Source of the DNA: Corallococcus macrosporus
Lineage (GTDB): Bacteria; Myxococcota; Myxococcia; Myxococcales; Myxococcaceae
Reading direction: 5' to 3'
NCBI RefSeq assembly: GCF_017302985.1
Contig: NZ_JAFIMU010000002.1
Span: 930,001 to 994,000 of the forward strand
DNA: 64,000 nucleotides
The notes under the pieces are model-generated. The model had not been told where the DNA came from. It made no database searches and saw only the letters and a list, made by a program, of their open reading frames with translations. Below are positions 1-7,950 of the stretch, in pieces (position 1 is the stretch's first letter; each line of letters opens with the position of its first letter). Both the position numbers and the translations under genes were made by a program.

Positions 1-798
1 ACGGAGCTGGCGCCCCGGGTGGCGAAGTACCAGGCCGTCCTGGGGGAGACGTTGTTGACTGTGGACGAGGCCAGGGCCGTGACTGCCTTCCTGCGAGCGC
101 TCGAGCTGGAGCCAGACAACGCCCTGTCGGCGGGCTACCTCGGCCTGATGCTCCTGGCGCAGGGCAAGGAGGAGGAGGGGCTCCGATGGCTGGCCAAGAC
201 CACGACCCAGTCGCCGAGCAATCCGATGACCCAGTACAACATCGCGCAGGCCTACCAGAACCACGGGGACCACGAGCGAGCGCTGGCGCACTTCCAGGCC
301 GCTGCCCGGGACATGCCCGAGGACTGGCGCACGCTCGCGAAGCTGGTGCAGGAGCATGAGGCGTTGAAGCAGTTCAAGGAGCGCGACGCCGCGCGCGCCA
401 GGCTGTTGAAGCTGAACGACGAGGGCAAGGTGGACAGCCCCTTCTTCGTCCGCGAGCAGTTCCAGGAGGGCGCGGCGAAGGTGATGGTGACGGAGCACTT
501 CAAGCTCGAGGGGGACTGGGCCGTCCGCTACACCTTCCACGTGGAGGAGGCCCGGCCAGGAGCCGCGCCCGTGGAGTGGCGCCTGAGCCTGGGCTCGTAC
601 GCGTTCACCAACGAGCTGCGGCCGCCCGGCGTCACGGAGCGGACCTTCCACTTCGACGGCTACGAAGCGGACCACTCACACCTGACCTTCGCCTTCTTCC
701 GCGGAGAGCCCTCCTACGAGGACACGCGCAAGCTGGCGGTGGCCGTCCTCCGAGGAGAGGTGAAGCCCGTGTCGGGCACCCGCTTCAACCGCGAGTAG
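1..798 (+). CDS. TPR-repeat protein, 5' end outside the window
   Basis: The reading frame is open from the first base of the window, so the gene probably starts upstream. A GTG at 19 is possible, but there is no upstream sequence to judge it by. The visible 265 codons begin with tetratricopeptide-like helices (for example the stretch around AFLRALELEPDN, then AQAYQNHGDHERALAHFQAAA), spanning about residues 20-130. After these comes a C-terminal part rich in beta-strand character and aromatic residues that I cannot assign to a family. TPR modules mediate protein-protein contacts; the partner is unknown. The stop lies 13 bases before the likely start of the macro-domain gene on the same strand, so the two may be co-transcribed. 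Confidence 0.75.
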   Translation, partial: TELAPRVAKYQAVLGETLLTVDEARAVTAFLRALELEPDNALSAGYLGLMLLAQGKEEEGLRWLAKTTTQSPSNPMTQYNIAQAYQNHGDHERALAHFQAAARDMPEDWRTLAKLVQEHEALKQFKERDAARARLLKLNDEGKVDSPFFVREQFQEGAAKVMVTEHFKLEGDWAVRYTFHVEEARPGAAPVEWRLSLGSYAFTNELRPPGVTERTFHFDGYEADHSHLTFAFFRGEPSYEDTRKLAVAVLRGEVKPVSGTRFNRE

Positions 799-811
799 GA
801 TGCGGTCCGCC

Positions 812-1483
812 ATGACGACCACGATTCAACTCCACCTGCGAGACCTGGGACGTGCACTGGTGGAAGCGTGGCGCCGTGAGTTCGACGGCGTTCCAGGTGT
901 CACCGTCTCGCAGGGAGACATCTTCTCGGAGCGCGCGGGCACGGTGTCCGCTTCGGATCCCATCGACGTGCGCGCGGACGCGGTGGTGAGCCCGGCGAAC
1001 AGCTTCGGGTTCATGGATGGCGGCATCGACGCCGTCTATACGTACCAACTGGGCCCCCAGGTCCAGGAGCGGCTGCGGGAACTGCTGGCGAAGGAGCACG
1101 GCGGAGAGCTGCCCGTGGGGCAGGCGGTGCTGGTCCCCACGGGGCGCTCGGAAATCCCCTGGTGCATCAGTGCTCCCACGATGCGAGTTCCCGCGGACGT
1201 CAGCGACACGGTGAACGCCTACCTCGCGTTCCGTGCCGCGCTGCGCGCCGTCCTCGCCCACAACGCCACGGCGAAGACGCCCATCCGGACCGTGCTGTGT
1301 CCTGGCCTCGGGACTGCCGTGGGGCGGATGCCGCCAGAGCGCTGCGCGCGTCAGATGAAGGAGGCCTGGGTGCGCACCGTGATGGGCAGGCCGGCCATTC
1401 CCCACTCACTGCGCCAGGCCGCCGAGGACGACTTCCGGCTCCGCGTCGAACCGGCGCAGGAGCGCGTCAGTCATCAGCCCTGA
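812..1483 (+). CDS. Macro-domain protein (putative ADP-ribose binding)
   Basis: The protein of about 223 residues contains a macro-type core. The segment DAVVSPANSFGFMDGGID corresponds to the strand plus Asn/Gly-rich loop that contacts ADP-ribose in macro domains (canonical D-A-x-V-N-A-A-N...GG), and VLCPGLGTAVGRM supplies the later phosphate loop. Macro domains bind or hydrolyse ADP-ribose or its derivatives; which of these applies here cannot be told. ATG at 812 is preferred over ATG at 800 because an AGGA lies at 797-800 in front of it and the codons between add nothing conserved. Its stop overlaps the convergent AbiGi-like gene by 10 bases. Confidence 0.75.
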   Translation: MTTTIQLHLRDLGRALVEAWRREFDGVPGVTVSQGDIFSERAGTVSASDPIDVRADAVVSPANSFGFMDGGIDAVYTYQLGPQVQERLRELLAKEHGGELPVGQAVLVPTGRSEIPWCISAPTMRVPADVSDTVNAYLAFRAALRAVLAHNATAKTPIRTVLCPGLGTAVGRMPPERCARQMKEAWVRTVMGRPAIPHSLRQAAEDDFRLRVEPAQERVSHQP

Positions 1484-2193
1484 ACGCTCTTGCGCTCCGC
1501 TGTTACTGGCGGCTCCGCGTGCTTCGCCAGCGCCTCCATGATCTGATCCGCCTTCCAGCCGGGGTCCAGCACGGGGCAGAAGTAGCCCGGGCCCGCGCGC
1601 TCTCGCACGGCCCAGGCGAAGAAGTCCCGGGCCAGGGTGTGGACCTCTTCCGGGAGGAAGAGCGCCGCGACGTCGTACTCCGTGAAGCGCAGCAGGCCCG
1701 GGACTCGCCACTCGCGCTCCCAGTCGAAGCGGTAGCTGTAGGGCGCGTTGTGCGCGTCACCCTGGATGTCCACGAAGGGCGTCACCGCCCAGACGGGCTC
1801 CTTGTGCGGCTCCTTCGCCGCCAGCGCCTGGTCCAACTGGTGCTTCATCGCCAGGTGCGCCGGGGAGCCGTACTGCACGTACCAGACGGGCCCTCCGCCC
1901 TGCGACAGGATGAAGCTCTTGCGGAAGGCGATGCCGTACAGGCTCCGGCGCTGCACCAGCCTCCCGAGTTGGTCGAGCGGGATCTCGCTGAAGCACACCG
2001 AGCGGTGCCGGTCCGCCACCACCGCCTCCCGCCTCGCGATGCCAAAACCCTCCGCGCCCGGGATGAGCGTGCGCGCTCCCAGGATGCTCATCATGTTCTG
2101 GTACGCGTCGTGGTACGGGGGCCCGGGCTTCGTGAAGTGCACCACGAAGTCAGACATGTCCCGCCACTGCGCATTCGCCTGATACCCGAGCAT
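1474..2193 (-). CDS. AbiGi-like putative abortive-infection protein
   Basis: This protein of 239 residues (or 227 from the internal ATG at 2157, which gives MSDFVVHFTK) has the layout of the AbiGi family. It has an early VHFTK motif, a Gly/Ile segment SILGARTLIPG, the signature VCFSEIPLDQL, then YGIAFRKSFILSQGGGPVWYVQYG, and a later FDWEREWR. Relatives are annotated as putative abortive phage-resistance proteins, but their biochemistry is poorly defined. It is cytoplasmic by appearance, with no signal peptide. It lies tail-to-tail with the macro-domain gene, with the 3' ends overlapping by 10 bases. This orientation differs from a usual toxin-antitoxin operon, so a functional link is only a possibility. 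Confidence 0.6.
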   Translation of the reverse strand: MLGYQANAQWRDMSDFVVHFTKPGPPYHDAYQNMMSILGARTLIPGAEGFGIARREAVVADRHRSVCFSEIPLDQLGRLVQRRSLYGIAFRKSFILSQGGGPVWYVQYGSPAHLAMKHQLDQALAAKEPHKEPVWAVTPFVDIQGDAHNAPYSYRFDWEREWRVPGLLRFTEYDVAALFLPEEVHTLARDFFAWAVRERAGPGYFCPVLDPGWKADQIMEALAKHAEPPVTAERKSVQG

Positions 2194-2285
2194 CGCCTCG
2201 CGAGTCTCCCGGCCCGGTCACCCCTTCGCAACACAACGTGCCGGGTTGTCCCCAGGCCTGCCCGCCCTCCGGACGTGCGAAGGCG

Positions 2286-3578
2286 TCAGGGCAGGCGGGC
2301 GGGCGCCGGCTCCCTCGGCCGCGACAGCCGCATCAGCGCCAGCCCCGCCAGCACCGCGACGGCGGCCACCGCCGCCTCGCGCGCGCTCGCGCCGAAGGCC
2401 ACCAGCGTGAGGCCCAGCACCAGCGTGGGCACCGCGAGCAGCGCGTGCACCGGCCGCAGGTCCCGCTCCCGCCGCAAGGCCAGCACCGCGAGCGCCGCCG
2501 CCGTGACACCGAACTGCATCAGCACCGCGATGGCGGAGAGCGCGAAGAGCTCCGACAGGTCGCCCAGGTTCACGAACCCCAGCACCAGCGCCCACGTCAC
2601 CGCGAGCGCCCGCATGGGCACGCCCGTCGCGGACATGCGCTCCAGCCCGAACAGCGCCCGCTCCCCGGACGCCAGCGCCGACAGGTAGCGCGGCGTCGTC
2701 ACCATCATCCCCACGCAGATGCCCAGCGCGGACACGCTGGTGCCCGCGCCCACCAGCCGCTCCAGCCCCGCGCCACCCCACACGCCCGCCGCCTGCGCCA
2801 GCGGCGCGCCCGCGTGCGCCAGGTCCGGCAGCGCCGCCACGCACGCCCACACGAGCCCCACGTAGAACAGCATCGCCAGCAGCAGCGAACCCACCGTCGC
2901 CATGGGCACCGTGCGCTCCGACGCGCGCACCTGCCCGGCGATGACCGGGACGATTTCGAAGCCCTGGTAGGCGAACATCACCGTCAGGCCCGCCTTCAGC
3001 CAGGACGCTCCCGTGGCGGGCAGCGGTGGCGACACCTGCGCGGCCGGCAGGAAGAAGAACGCGCCCAGCAGCGCCGCCAGCGGCAGGAGCTTGAGCACCG
3101 TGAGCGCCGTCCACGTCCTCGCGGACACGCGGATGCCGGAGGCCACCAGCGCCGCCAGCCCCGTCACCAGCGCGGAGGCCAGCAGCCGCTCGCCCACGGG
3201 GCCTCCCAGGCCCACCGACGGCGCCACGGCCCGCGCCAGGCCCGCCATCACCGCGGACGTGCTCAGGAAGGCGCTGACGTAGGCCACCCAGCCGACGAGG
3301 AACGACACGCGCTCGCCGAACGCCGCTCTCGCGAACACCACCGGCCCGCCATCCGAGTCGAACCGCCGGCCGAGCACCGCGAACGCGAACGCCACCGGCA
3401 CCAGCGCGAGCCCCGTCAGCGCGAAGGCCCACACCGCGCCCAGGCCGGGCGCCTGCGCGGCGACCTCCGCGGGCGCGAAGAAGATGCCGACGCCCACGAT
3501 GCCGTTGACGCCCAGGGCCAGCAGTTGGAACGGCCCGATGGTGCGCTCGGGCGCGACGCCGGAGGGAAGGGTGGACAC
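2286..3578 (-). CDS. APC-superfamily amino acid permease
   Basis: The product of 430 residues is almost entirely hydrophobic, with about twelve predicted membrane segments. It opens with FQLLALGVNGIVGVGIFFAP, the glycine-rich first-helix motif (G-x-G-I-F) of the APC amino acid/polyamine/organocation superfamily, where the substrate backbone is bound. The next conserved piece, TGLALVPVAFAFAVLGRRFDSDGGPVVFARAAFG, fits helices 2-3. It probably moves amino acids or polyamines across the inner membrane; the substrate cannot be read from sequence. It follows the small secreted-protein gene on the same strand by 50 bases and may share its promoter. Confidence 0.85.
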   Translation of the reverse strand: MSTLPSGVAPERTIGPFQLLALGVNGIVGVGIFFAPAEVAAQAPGLGAVWAFALTGLALVPVAFAFAVLGRRFDSDGGPVVFARAAFGERVSFLVGWVAYVSAFLSTSAVMAGLARAVAPSVGLGGPVGERLLASALVTGLAALVASGIRVSARTWTALTVLKLLPLAALLGAFFFLPAAQVSPPLPATGASWLKAGLTVMFAYQGFEIVPVIAGQVRASERTVPMATVGSLLLAMLFYVGLVWACVAALPDLAHAGAPLAQAAGVWGGAGLERLVGAGTSVSALGICVGMMVTTPRYLSALASGERALFGLERMSATGVPMRALAVTWALVLGFVNLGDLSELFALSAIAVLMQFGVTAAALAVLALRRERDLRPVHALLAVPTLVLGLTLVAFGASAREAAVAAVAVLAGLALMRLSRPREPAPARLP

Positions 3579-3628
3579 GGCCCGGACTTCACTACACCCG
3601 CGCCCCGCGCACCATCACCCTGCACGCT

Positions 3629-4162
3629 TCACGGATGGGACAGCAGCACGCTCAGCGCGGCCATGCGCCCGGACGCGGACTCCTTCTCCAGGGACCTGGG
3701 GATGGCGACGAGCACGTCGTTCTCTCGCGTGTCGCCGCAGGCGCGCGTGCCCCGGTAGTGCTTGCGGTCTCGCTCGATGATGAGGTTGTAGCCGCACGGC
3801 CCCACCGACCCCGTCAGCGCGTCCGGGCTGAGCGTCAGGGTCGACGGCTGGCCCGCGAAGGTGCCCATGGCCTCCACCACGTCCGGACGCTCGCGCACGG
3901 TGAGGTCCACCGGCTTCTGGTCCACGGTGCCCTGGATGCGCCGGTCCGACAGCTTCAGGTCCACGGGCCGCTGGAAGGCCTGGCCCTGCAGGGCGTTGTC
4001 TGTCATTCGCAGCCGCAGGTCCGGGCCCTGGAGACCCTGCGCGTCGACGCTCGCACGCACGGTCGTATGGGGCGTGCGCAGCTCCACGGTGTCGTTGCTC
4101 TTCGCCAGAGCGGATCCGCCCGCGAGCAGGGCGGCAACGGTGAGGATGCGAGCGGTTCTCAT
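3629..4162 (-). CDS. Small secreted protein of unknown function
   Basis: The protein of 177 residues starts with a clear Sec signal peptide (MRTARILTVAALLAGGSALA, likely cleaved after ALA). The mature part is polar and beta-rich, with short repeated phrases such as LQGPDLRL, IQGTVDQKPVDL and LTGSVGPCGYNL, and has two cysteines that could pair outside the cytoplasm. I recognise no catalytic motif and assign no function. The gene lies 50 bases upstream of the permease on the same strand. It is divergent from the GT39-like gene across about 95 bases that must hold both promoters. Confidence 0.65.
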   Translation of the reverse strand: MRTARILTVAALLAGGSALAKSNDTVELRTPHTTVRASVDAQGLQGPDLRLRMTDNALQGQAFQRPVDLKLSDRRIQGTVDQKPVDLTVRERPDVVEAMGTFAGQPSTLTLSPDALTGSVGPCGYNLIIERDRKHYRGTRACGDTRENDVLVAIPRSLEKESASGRMAALSVLLSHP

Positions 4163-4257
4163 GCCTCAAAGCTGGGGCATCGGACCACGCGCCACCAGGG
4201 CCACACTCCGGCTGCTCGGCGGGCAGCACGCGGCGGCCTCGTGATATCCGTTCGGGC

Positions 4258-5388
4258 GTGTCCCGCACGCGCCTGCTGGCCCTCCTCGTCGCACTCGTCG
4301 CCCTCCTGGTCGCAGCCTGGCAGCGCTCCCGCGCCGTCGAGCGGCTGGGCCAGGACTTCGACGAGGCGGTCTACCTGCCCATCGCCTTCACCTATGCCGG
4401 GATGCTGGACGCGGGGCGCTGGGGCGACATCGGCGCGCTGCGCGAGAACTTCGAGCACCCGCCGCTGGTGAAGCTGCTCTTCGCGGAGACCGTGCGGGTG
4501 ACGGGCGCTCCCGAGCCCGACTGGTCGGACGTGCCCATGGGCCGGCCCATCCCGGACGCCGCGCGCCCGGTGTTCCGCGCGACGCGGAGCCTGTCGGCGG
4601 TGGCCGGGGTGCTCCAGGTGGGGCTCGTGGCGCTGGTGGATCCGCTGGCCGCGCTGCTGCTCGCGTGGGACCCGTACCACACGAAGTACACGTCCCAGGC
4701 GTACCTGGAGGCGGTGCCGGGGCTCCTCGCGCTGCTCGCGATGCTCGCCTTCGAGCGCGCCCGGCGCGGGGGCTTCACGCCGGGATGGACCGCGGTGTCC
4801 GGCGCGCTGCTCGGGCTGGCGGCGGCGGGGAAGTATCCGTATGGCCTGGTGGGCGGGCTCACGTTCCTGCCGTTCCTGGTGGCGGGCGCGCGCACGCGGT
4901 GGCGTCCGTGGGCCGCCATGGTCGTGTCCACGGCGGCGGCCTTCATCCTCGTGAACCCCGCGCTGTGGTCGTCGCCGTTCGCGCTGCTGTGGGAGTCCAT
5001 CACGTTCCACTGGAACTATTCGCACAACGAGCACGTGCGCCGCGCCGCGCTGCCCTGGTACCAGCCGCTCGCGTTCCTCACGGACAACTGGCTGTCGGCC
5101 TCCGACCCGGGCATCTACCTCACGCACTTCAACGCCCGCGCGCTGCTGGCGCTGGCGGGGGTGGGCCTGCCCGGGACGTGGCGCGAGCGGCCCGTGTGGG
5201 CGGTGGGCGCCGTCGTGGGGCTGGTGTTCCTGCTGCTGTGGAACACCAAGTGGCCGCAGTACCTGCTGCTCGTGATTCCCTCGCTGTGCGTCTGCGCGGG
5301 CAGGGGCGTGCGGACCCTGGCCAGCGGCGTCGTGTGGCTCTACCGCAAGGTCCAGGGCTCGCGCTCCCGCGTCAGCGCAGGTGCGTGA
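4258..5388 (+). CDS. GT39-like integral membrane glycosyltransferase
   Basis: The protein of 376 residues has an N-terminal membrane anchor followed by QDFDEAVYLP and ENFEHPPLVKLL, which match the first-loop acidic motif and the HPPL motif of polyprenol-phosphate-sugar-dependent (GT39/PMT-type, ArnT-like) transferases. Further membrane segments follow to the C-terminus. These enzymes move a sugar from a lipid-linked donor to a protein or lipid on the outer face of the membrane. At 376 residues it is short for the family, which often has around 500, with little soluble C-terminal domain. The start is a GTG with no strong ribosome binding site. Its last 17 bases overlap the convergent GNAT gene. 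Confidence 0.7.
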   Translation: MSRTRLLALLVALVALLVAAWQRSRAVERLGQDFDEAVYLPIAFTYAGMLDAGRWGDIGALRENFEHPPLVKLLFAETVRVTGAPEPDWSDVPMGRPIPDAARPVFRATRSLSAVAGVLQVGLVALVDPLAALLLAWDPYHTKYTSQAYLEAVPGLLALLAMLAFERARRGGFTPGWTAVSGALLGLAAAGKYPYGLVGGLTFLPFLVAGARTRWRPWAAMVVSTAAAFILVNPALWSSPFALLWESITFHWNYSHNEHVRRAALPWYQPLAFLTDNWLSASDPGIYLTHFNARALLALAGVGLPGTWRERPVWAVGAVVGLVFLLLWNTKWPQYLLLVIPSLCVCAGRGVRTLASGVVWLYRKVQGSRSRVSAGA

Positions 5389-6421
5389 AGACGCACGGGT
5401 CCGCGGGCAGGTCCAGGTCGCAGGTGGGCAAAAGGCACGTCACCTGCGCGCGCCGGGGCATGGGCACCCAGCCCGAGCGGCACAGCAGGGACACCGGCGT
5501 GCCGGGCCCGCGCAGCATGCCCGCGCACGCCACGCCCCGCTGCTCCATGTCCTGCATGGCCACCTGGAGCAGCCGCTGCCGGTCCTCCATGGACACGGAG
5601 TCGTGGAAGGCCATCAGGTCCACCACCTCCGCGGTGAGCTCCCCCACGCCTGTCATCAGCAGGCTGTGGGAGCTGATGAGCCCGCGCACCTCGCCGTCCT
5701 GCTCCAGCACGAAGGTGCGCGGCACGTCGCGGTACTGGAGCTGCGCGGCCAGTTGCTCGGTCGTGTACGTGTAGCCCAGCGTCACCGGGCGCAGCATGTC
5801 GTGGACCAGCGTCGTGCAGCGGCCCAGGTCCGCGGGCTGATAGGGGCGGATGCCCTCGCGGTCCGCCTCGCGGAAGCGGTGCCGCAGGAAGGGATGGGCC
5901 AGCGTGAACAGCCGCCGCTCGTTGTCCGTGAAGGACCAACGCGCGAGCGCACGCGCATCAAAGGCATACATCCACATCCCGAGCCCCCCGAAGCGGCGCG
6001 TGTTCCACGTCCGGCGCCAGAAGGCCGGCGGGCGGGGCTCCGTGGTCGTGAAGCCCAGGGTGAGCCGCGCCGCGCGGTCCTGGTGCCGCCGGAGCATCTC
6101 CCGCGCCAGCTTCGCGCCAATGCCCTGTCCGCGATGGGAGTTCGTGACGGTGGCCCGGAGTCCATAGCTGCCGTCCACTTCCGTGCGTCCCAGGCGGATC
6201 CTCGCGGGCTCCGCGAAGAGGGTGCCCACCAGCGTCTTCCCCTCGTACGCGGCCAGCAGGTAGTCGCGCGGCGCCTGGCCGCCCCGGAACAGGCGCCAGT
6301 CGCAGAAGCGCTTGTCCCAGACGGGCAGCGGCGCGCTCTTGCCATAGGTGGACTGCCAGACGCGGTTGAGGAACCAGGACGCCTCGGAGGCGTCGCCGTC
6401 GAAGGTGCGCACCTCAATCAT
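5372..6421 (-). CDS. Protein with two GNAT acetyltransferase-type domains
   Basis: The protein of about 349 residues has an N-terminal GNAT fold with the acetyl-CoA pyrophosphate loop NSHRGQGIGAKLAREML (R/Q-x-x-G-x-G/A pattern) at roughly residues 105-125. A second, more divergent GNAT-like half follows (QPADLGRCTTLVHDML through a strand with FVLEQDGEVRGLISS). Such tandem proteins acetylate amines, or keep only one active half; the substrate is unknown. The ATG at 6421 is preferred over 6466 because it gives the family-like start MIEVRTFDGD and has a GGGGG run about 8 bases upstream. The 3' end overlaps the glycosyltransferase gene tail-to-tail by 17 bases. Confidence 0.75.
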   Translation of the reverse strand: MIEVRTFDGDASEASWFLNRVWQSTYGKSAPLPVWDKRFCDWRLFRGGQAPRDYLLAAYEGKTLVGTLFAEPARIRLGRTEVDGSYGLRATVTNSHRGQGIGAKLAREMLRRHQDRAARLTLGFTTTEPRPPAFWRRTWNTRRFGGLGMWMYAFDARALARWSFTDNERRLFTLAHPFLRHRFREADREGIRPYQPADLGRCTTLVHDMLRPVTLGYTYTTEQLAAQLQYRDVPRTFVLEQDGEVRGLISSHSLLMTGVGELTAEVVDLMAFHDSVSMEDRQRLLQVAMQDMEQRGVACAGMLRGPGTPVSLLCRSGWVPMPRRAQVTCLLPTCDLDLPADPCVFTHLR

Positions 6422-6573
6422 GGCTTGCCCCCGGGGACGGGTTTCCGGAGCGCGAAGCCTCGCCATGAGCTTGCTTTCATGGCGATGAAGGTAGGGAGGG
6501 CGGCCGTGCTGGAAAGCGGCTGCCGTGGACGGTTACGTCCTGGCTGTCATTGCGGCGTCAATGCCAGCCGTTG

Positions 6574-6602
6574 GGCGTGTGGTGTCCCACAGGCACCACG
6601 CC
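6574..6602 (-). terminator. Possible hairpin terminator after the EEP lipoprotein gene
   Basis: GGCGTG at 6574-6579 pairs with CACGCC at 6597-6602, and GTGGTG at 6579-6584 can alternatively pair with CACCAC at 6594-6599. The hairpin lies 40-70 bases downstream of the lipoprotein stop. There is no T-run after it on the minus strand, so intrinsic termination would be weak. Confidence 0.3.
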
Positions 6603-6641
6603 AGGAGGGCGGGGGAGTGTGTGAAGCCCGCCGTCCCGCGC

Positions 6642-7643
6642 TCACTGCTGGGAGGCCGTGAGCGCGAAGTCCGCGTACACCGCGCCGTGGTCGGAGCCGC
6701 CGTAGCCGTTGCCGTCGCGCGCCACGCGGAAGGAGCCCGGCACGTAGGCGCCGCCTGCGTTCGGAGCGAGGTAGAGGTGGTCGATGGCCTGACCCTGGCC
6801 GGAATAGACATACGTCCACGTCTCGTTCACCGGCCGGTCCTTCGCGACGCGCAGGTGGGCCCGGTCCAGGGCGTTGAGGGGCTCGGAGCCGGGGACGTCG
6901 TTGAGGTCTCCGCCAAGCACGACCAGCGCGGAGGGGAACTCCCTCGCCGAATCCAGGAGGATCTCCCGCGAGGCATTGGCTTCCGCGAGGCGGCGGCCGG
7001 GATCGTCGTCCACCTTGGAGCGGAAGTGCGCCGCGAAGACGATGACGCGCGCGCCGTCCACGTCCAGGTGCACCTCCAGCAGGTCGCGCGAGAAGCGGGT
7101 GGCCGAGCCGTCCGGCCGGTAGATGTACTGGCTGCGGTGGCTGCGCACTTCGATGATGGGGAAGCGGGACAGCACGGCCACGTCCACCGACGCCGCGGTG
7201 AAGGTCTCACCCAGCTTCGAGTACGGGAACTGCGGGACCCGGCCGCGGAGCCCGTCCAGCGACGCCTGCGTTTCAATCTCCTCCAGCATCACGATGTCCG
7301 CGTTGAGCGCGGTGATGGCGCGGCCGAGCTGATCCACCTGCGCCGCGAACTGCTCCGCGGTGGGCAGCTCCTCGTAGTTGGAGCCGCCGCAGGAGCCGGT
7401 GTCGCAGACCGTGTCGAAGAGGCGGTGCACGTTGAACGCCGCGATGCGCACGCGGGCGCCGGAAGGGACGGGCGTTCCGCTGTCGGGCTGCGGGCAGTTG
7501 CCGGGGACGCAGGCGCCCGCGTCCGGCACCGACAGGGGCTGGGAGGAGAGGCCGTCACAGCCCGCCAAGACGAGCACCGCGCCCCACAGGGCGAGGTTCG
7601 AGCGGAGACGGAGGCGGAAGGGGGGCCGCGGCGAGGGTGACAT
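6642..7643 (-). CDS. Endonuclease/exonuclease/phosphatase-family lipoprotein
   Basis: The protein of 333 residues begins with a basic stretch, a hydrophobic core and the lipobox LAGC, so it is predicted to be exported and lipid-anchored. From about residue 65 it follows the EEP fold. RIAAFNVHRLFD contains the first-strand Asn. DIVMLEEIET carries the metal-binding Glu. The phrases GGDLNDVPGSEPLN and GSDHGAVYADF supply the Asp/Asn and Asp-His pairs of the active site. Members cleave phosphodiesters (nucleic acids, phospholipids, inositol phosphates); the substrate here is unknown. A proline/serine-rich linker sits between the anchor and the domain. Confidence 0.85.
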   Translation of the reverse strand: MSPSPRPPFRLRLRSNLALWGAVLVLAGCDGLSSQPLSVPDAGACVPGNCPQPDSGTPVPSGARVRIAAFNVHRLFDTVCDTGSCGGSNYEELPTAEQFAAQVDQLGRAITALNADIVMLEEIETQASLDGLRGRVPQFPYSKLGETFTAASVDVAVLSRFPIIEVRSHRSQYIYRPDGSATRFSRDLLEVHLDVDGARVIVFAAHFRSKVDDDPGRRLAEANASREILLDSAREFPSALVVLGGDLNDVPGSEPLNALDRAHLRVAKDRPVNETWTYVYSGQGQAIDHLYLAPNAGGAYVPGSFRVARDGNGYGGSDHGAVYADFALTASQQ

Positions 7644-7950
7644 CGGCGTGGCAACCTATCACCGCGTCTCCTCATGGGCCGGGAAGACCGGCCCGGAGTG
7701 TCCGACGACGCGGCGCGGCTCGCTCCCAGGGGCTGTGTGCGAGGACTCCCGGTGCCGGTGCGGTGGACCCCGGGTGGAGGCTGCTTCGCGGTCGCTCCTG
7801 GCGCGTGGGGGCGCCGACCGGCCACGCGAGGGCGGGCGCCGTTCGGCGTGGAAGCGCGACCGCTCGCCCCCGAGGTCCCCTGGCGTGCCGCCGGGCGTGT
7901 GCATCCTGCCGTCATGTGGGGCGCGCACGCGCCCTCGAGGTGCCGACGCC
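7644..7950. other. Intergenic, no gene seen
   Basis: This is about 300 bases of GC-rich sequence between two divergent genes. It must hold their promoters, but I see no convincing -35/-10 pair, repeat or RNA. The plus frame is open through it from 7378 but has no coding character before the ATG at 7951. Confidence 0.5.

Noticed and set aside
812-2193. Reading the macro/AbiGi pair as a DarTG toxin-antitoxin system
   Set aside because: The AbiGi-like protein lacks DarT motifs, and the genes converge rather than form an operon.
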